DNA of 64,000 nucleotides from Frigoribacterium sp. VKM Ac-2836. Lineage in GTDB: Bacteria > Actinomycetota > Actinomycetes > Actinomycetales > Microbacteriaceae. Below, one piece after another: positions 63,230 through 64,000 of this stretch. The stretch's first letter is position 1. Each line of letters begins with the position of its first letter. The translations under genes and the position numbers were made by a program. The notes below the pieces were generated by a model. The model searched no databases. It was given only the letters and a program-made list of their open reading frames with translations, and was not told the origin of the DNA. Location of the stretch: contig NZ_JABRPK010000001.1 of assembly GCF_013248995.1 (NCBI RefSeq), forward strand, positions 868,001 through 932,000, read 5' to 3'.

Positions 63230-63420
63230 GAGGTGGCCTCGCACGCAGCAAGGGCACGGTCATAGCGGTCATTCCACTCTTCCCGGGAGATGCCTTGGGT
63301 CGAAAGGTCCGCCTTGTCCAGGCACTCATCCACGGGGTCAGCCTTGGGAGTGAGGGAGGCAAAGAGAATGAGGACGATGGCCGCTCCGAGGAGTACCAGT
63401 GCCCAAGCCTTGACGCTCAT
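63226..63420 (-). CDS. Small single-pass membrane protein
   Basis: This 64-residue protein has one hydrophobic helix (about 4-24, VKAWALVLLGAAIVLILFAS) and an acidic soluble tail with two Cys (DECLDKADLS and LAACEATS). It overlaps the excisionase gene upstream and the integrase downstream by four bases each, so it is translated as part of the module. No family recognised. It might anchor or regulate, or be a passenger. Confidence 0.7.
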   Translation of the reverse strand: MSVKAWALVLLGAAIVLILFASLTPKADPVDECLDKADLSTQGISREEWNDRYDRALAACEATS

Positions 63421-63632
63421 GCGTTGTCTACCTTCTGACCGCCCAGCCAGGCGTCCAGGTCGGACTGCCGGTAGCGGGGGATGGGGTCTTTAAGGTTCCC
63501 CAGGTTAATCCAAGTCGGACCCGTTTTAAAGGTCCGCCACCGAGAAAGAGTGGCTTGTGAGACGGAGAGGTAGCTGGCTACCTCAGATGACTTCATGAGA
63601 GCGGGCGTCACCCGCGCGGTAGGTACTGACAT
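63417..63632 (-). CDS. Excisionase-like HTH protein (MerR/AlpA type)
   Basis: This 71-residue DNA-binding protein has a winged-helix motif (SSEVASYLSVSQATLSRWRT) and a C-terminal RYRQSDLDAWL, as in AlpA/Xis-type excisionases. It is the first gene of the integrase operon and probably directs excision. TAGCAT lies seven bases before the ATG, suggesting a leaderless start. Confidence 0.85.
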   Translation of the reverse strand: MSVPTARVTPALMKSSEVASYLSVSQATLSRWRTFKTGPTWINLGNLKDPIPRYRQSDLDAWLGGQKVDNA

Positions 63633-63639
63633 GTAACGG

Positions 63640-63645
63640 ATGCTA
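63640..63645 (-). promoter_or_regulatory. Probable -10 element (TAGCAT) of the excisionase-integrase operon
   Basis: On the minus strand TAGCAT ends seven bases before the ATG. Two TTGACA hexamers lie further upstream within 63660-63700 but are not at ideal spacing. They may belong to overlapping promoters or operators. Confidence 0.4.
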
Positions 63646-63762
63646 GGTGAGCAAGCTGGGGATGATATGTCAAACCCTACTATGCGTTGTTGTCAACTCT
63701 GTGAGATAGCTGAACATGAGAGTACTTTCCGGCTCAACTTCTCATATGAGAGACTTGCTTGA

Positions 63763-63999
63763 CTACTTATTGATATGAACGGTAAGAAGCTGCATAAGCT
63801 TTGGGTCACTGTCAGACGGTACAAGTACCTTGTCCGTCTCGACCCACTTCTTATACTTCCGATCCCACTTCTTGTAGACGGCGCTGGTGTTGTCTGCCTT
63901 CTCGATGCCGCAGGCCTTCCGCATCTCGGTCTTGCTGTGAGGTAGGCCGTCCTCGTAGAGGGCGCTCACGAGCACCCAGTCCTGATCGACCTGGACCGA
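63763..63999 (-). CDS. Unknown island protein, C-terminal fragment
   Basis: A minus-strand frame stays open from the right edge, so these 78 residues are the end of a longer protein. It is Lys- and Asp-rich (KTEMRKACGIEKADNTSAVY, KKWDRKYKKWVETDKVLV) with a possible winged-helix segment. Base use is far less GC-rich than the chromosome. I do not recognise the family. A GTG at 63975 is in frame but need not be the start. Confidence 0.6.
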   Translation of the reverse strand, partial: SVQVDQDWVLVSALYEDGLPHSKTEMRKACGIEKADNTSAVYKKWDRKYKKWVETDKVLVPSDSDPKLMQLLTVHINK

Positions 64000-64000
64000 G

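Larger units (their letters stand above)
62078..64000. mobile_element. Left end of an integrated genomic island
   Basis: After tRNA-Val come an integrase, a small membrane protein, an excisionase-like HTH protein and a truncated gene, all on the minus strand. Base composition falls to about 45-50% GC beyond 63640, clearly below the chromosome. The island continues past the window, so its cargo is unknown. Confidence 0.8.

Noticed and set aside
62005-64000. Second copy of the tRNA-Val 3' end marking the other island boundary
   Set aside because: No repeat of the tRNA end was seen before the window ends, so only one boundary can be claimed.

Overview
The window reads as chromosome from a high-GC Gram-positive actinobacterium, most likely the family Microbacteriaceae. 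Base composition is about 70% GC by eye. The gene order lepA-hemW-hrcA-dnaJ-rsmE-HIT-phoH-ybeY-CNNM-era, leuA-TRIC-recO-uppS, glyS, dusB-dgt-dnaG, the discrete type II fatty acid synthase cluster, a DUF3145 protein and a family A exonuclease/polymerase homologue all fit that family. Genus is not determined here.

Layout. 1-10.4 kb: housekeeping block for translation quality control, heme chaperoning, heat shock (HrcA with a CIRCE operator), rRNA maturation and ribosome GTPases. 10.5-12.5 kb: a two-component system. 12.7-16.6 kb: an esterase coupled to an MprF-like aminoacyl-phospholipid synthase. 16.7-18.6 kb: leuA behind a Leu-rich leader peptide. 18.8-32.8 kb: TRIC channel, recO, uppS, a lipoprotein, a divergent LysR/aminotransferase pair, glyS, an AbiEi-like gene set among palindromic repeats, a DsbA-like oxidoreductase, ybaK, dusB, dgt and dnaG. 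33-40.6 kb: a peptide-type ABC importer with a hydroxyacid dehydrogenase. 40.7-44.4 kb: tRNA-Asn, deformylase, a transporter, a glycosyltransferase and a CAT tRNA. 44.7-50.9 kb: an accessory surface locus with a beta-helix protein, three small proteins with TasA-like signals and a SipW-like signal peptidase. 51-53.3 kb: the polymerase homologue and the DUF3145 protein. 53.4-61.2 kb: minus-strand aceE, regulator, fabD, fabH, acpP, fabF. 61.4-62.1 kb: peroxiredoxin and tRNA-Val. 62.1-64 kb: the integrase end of an island, less GC-rich, running off the window.

Two signals stand out. First, the 10-mer AGGAGGCGCG (either strand) occurs 26 times by eye, where simple composition predicts fewer than one copy. 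It lies in several reading frames inside genes and as facing pairs that form the intergenic terminator hairpins, which is the layout of a DNA uptake sequence. Second, the 44.7-50.9 kb locus looks like a self-contained surface-filament export system with its own signal peptidase, punctuated by hairpins that could set subunit stoichiometry. Lesser signals are a palindromic repeat family (GTCGGCAACTCCTG arms), a 15-bp divergent gap holding two overlapping leaderless promoters, a leuA attenuator-like leader, and many genes that appear to be leaderless.
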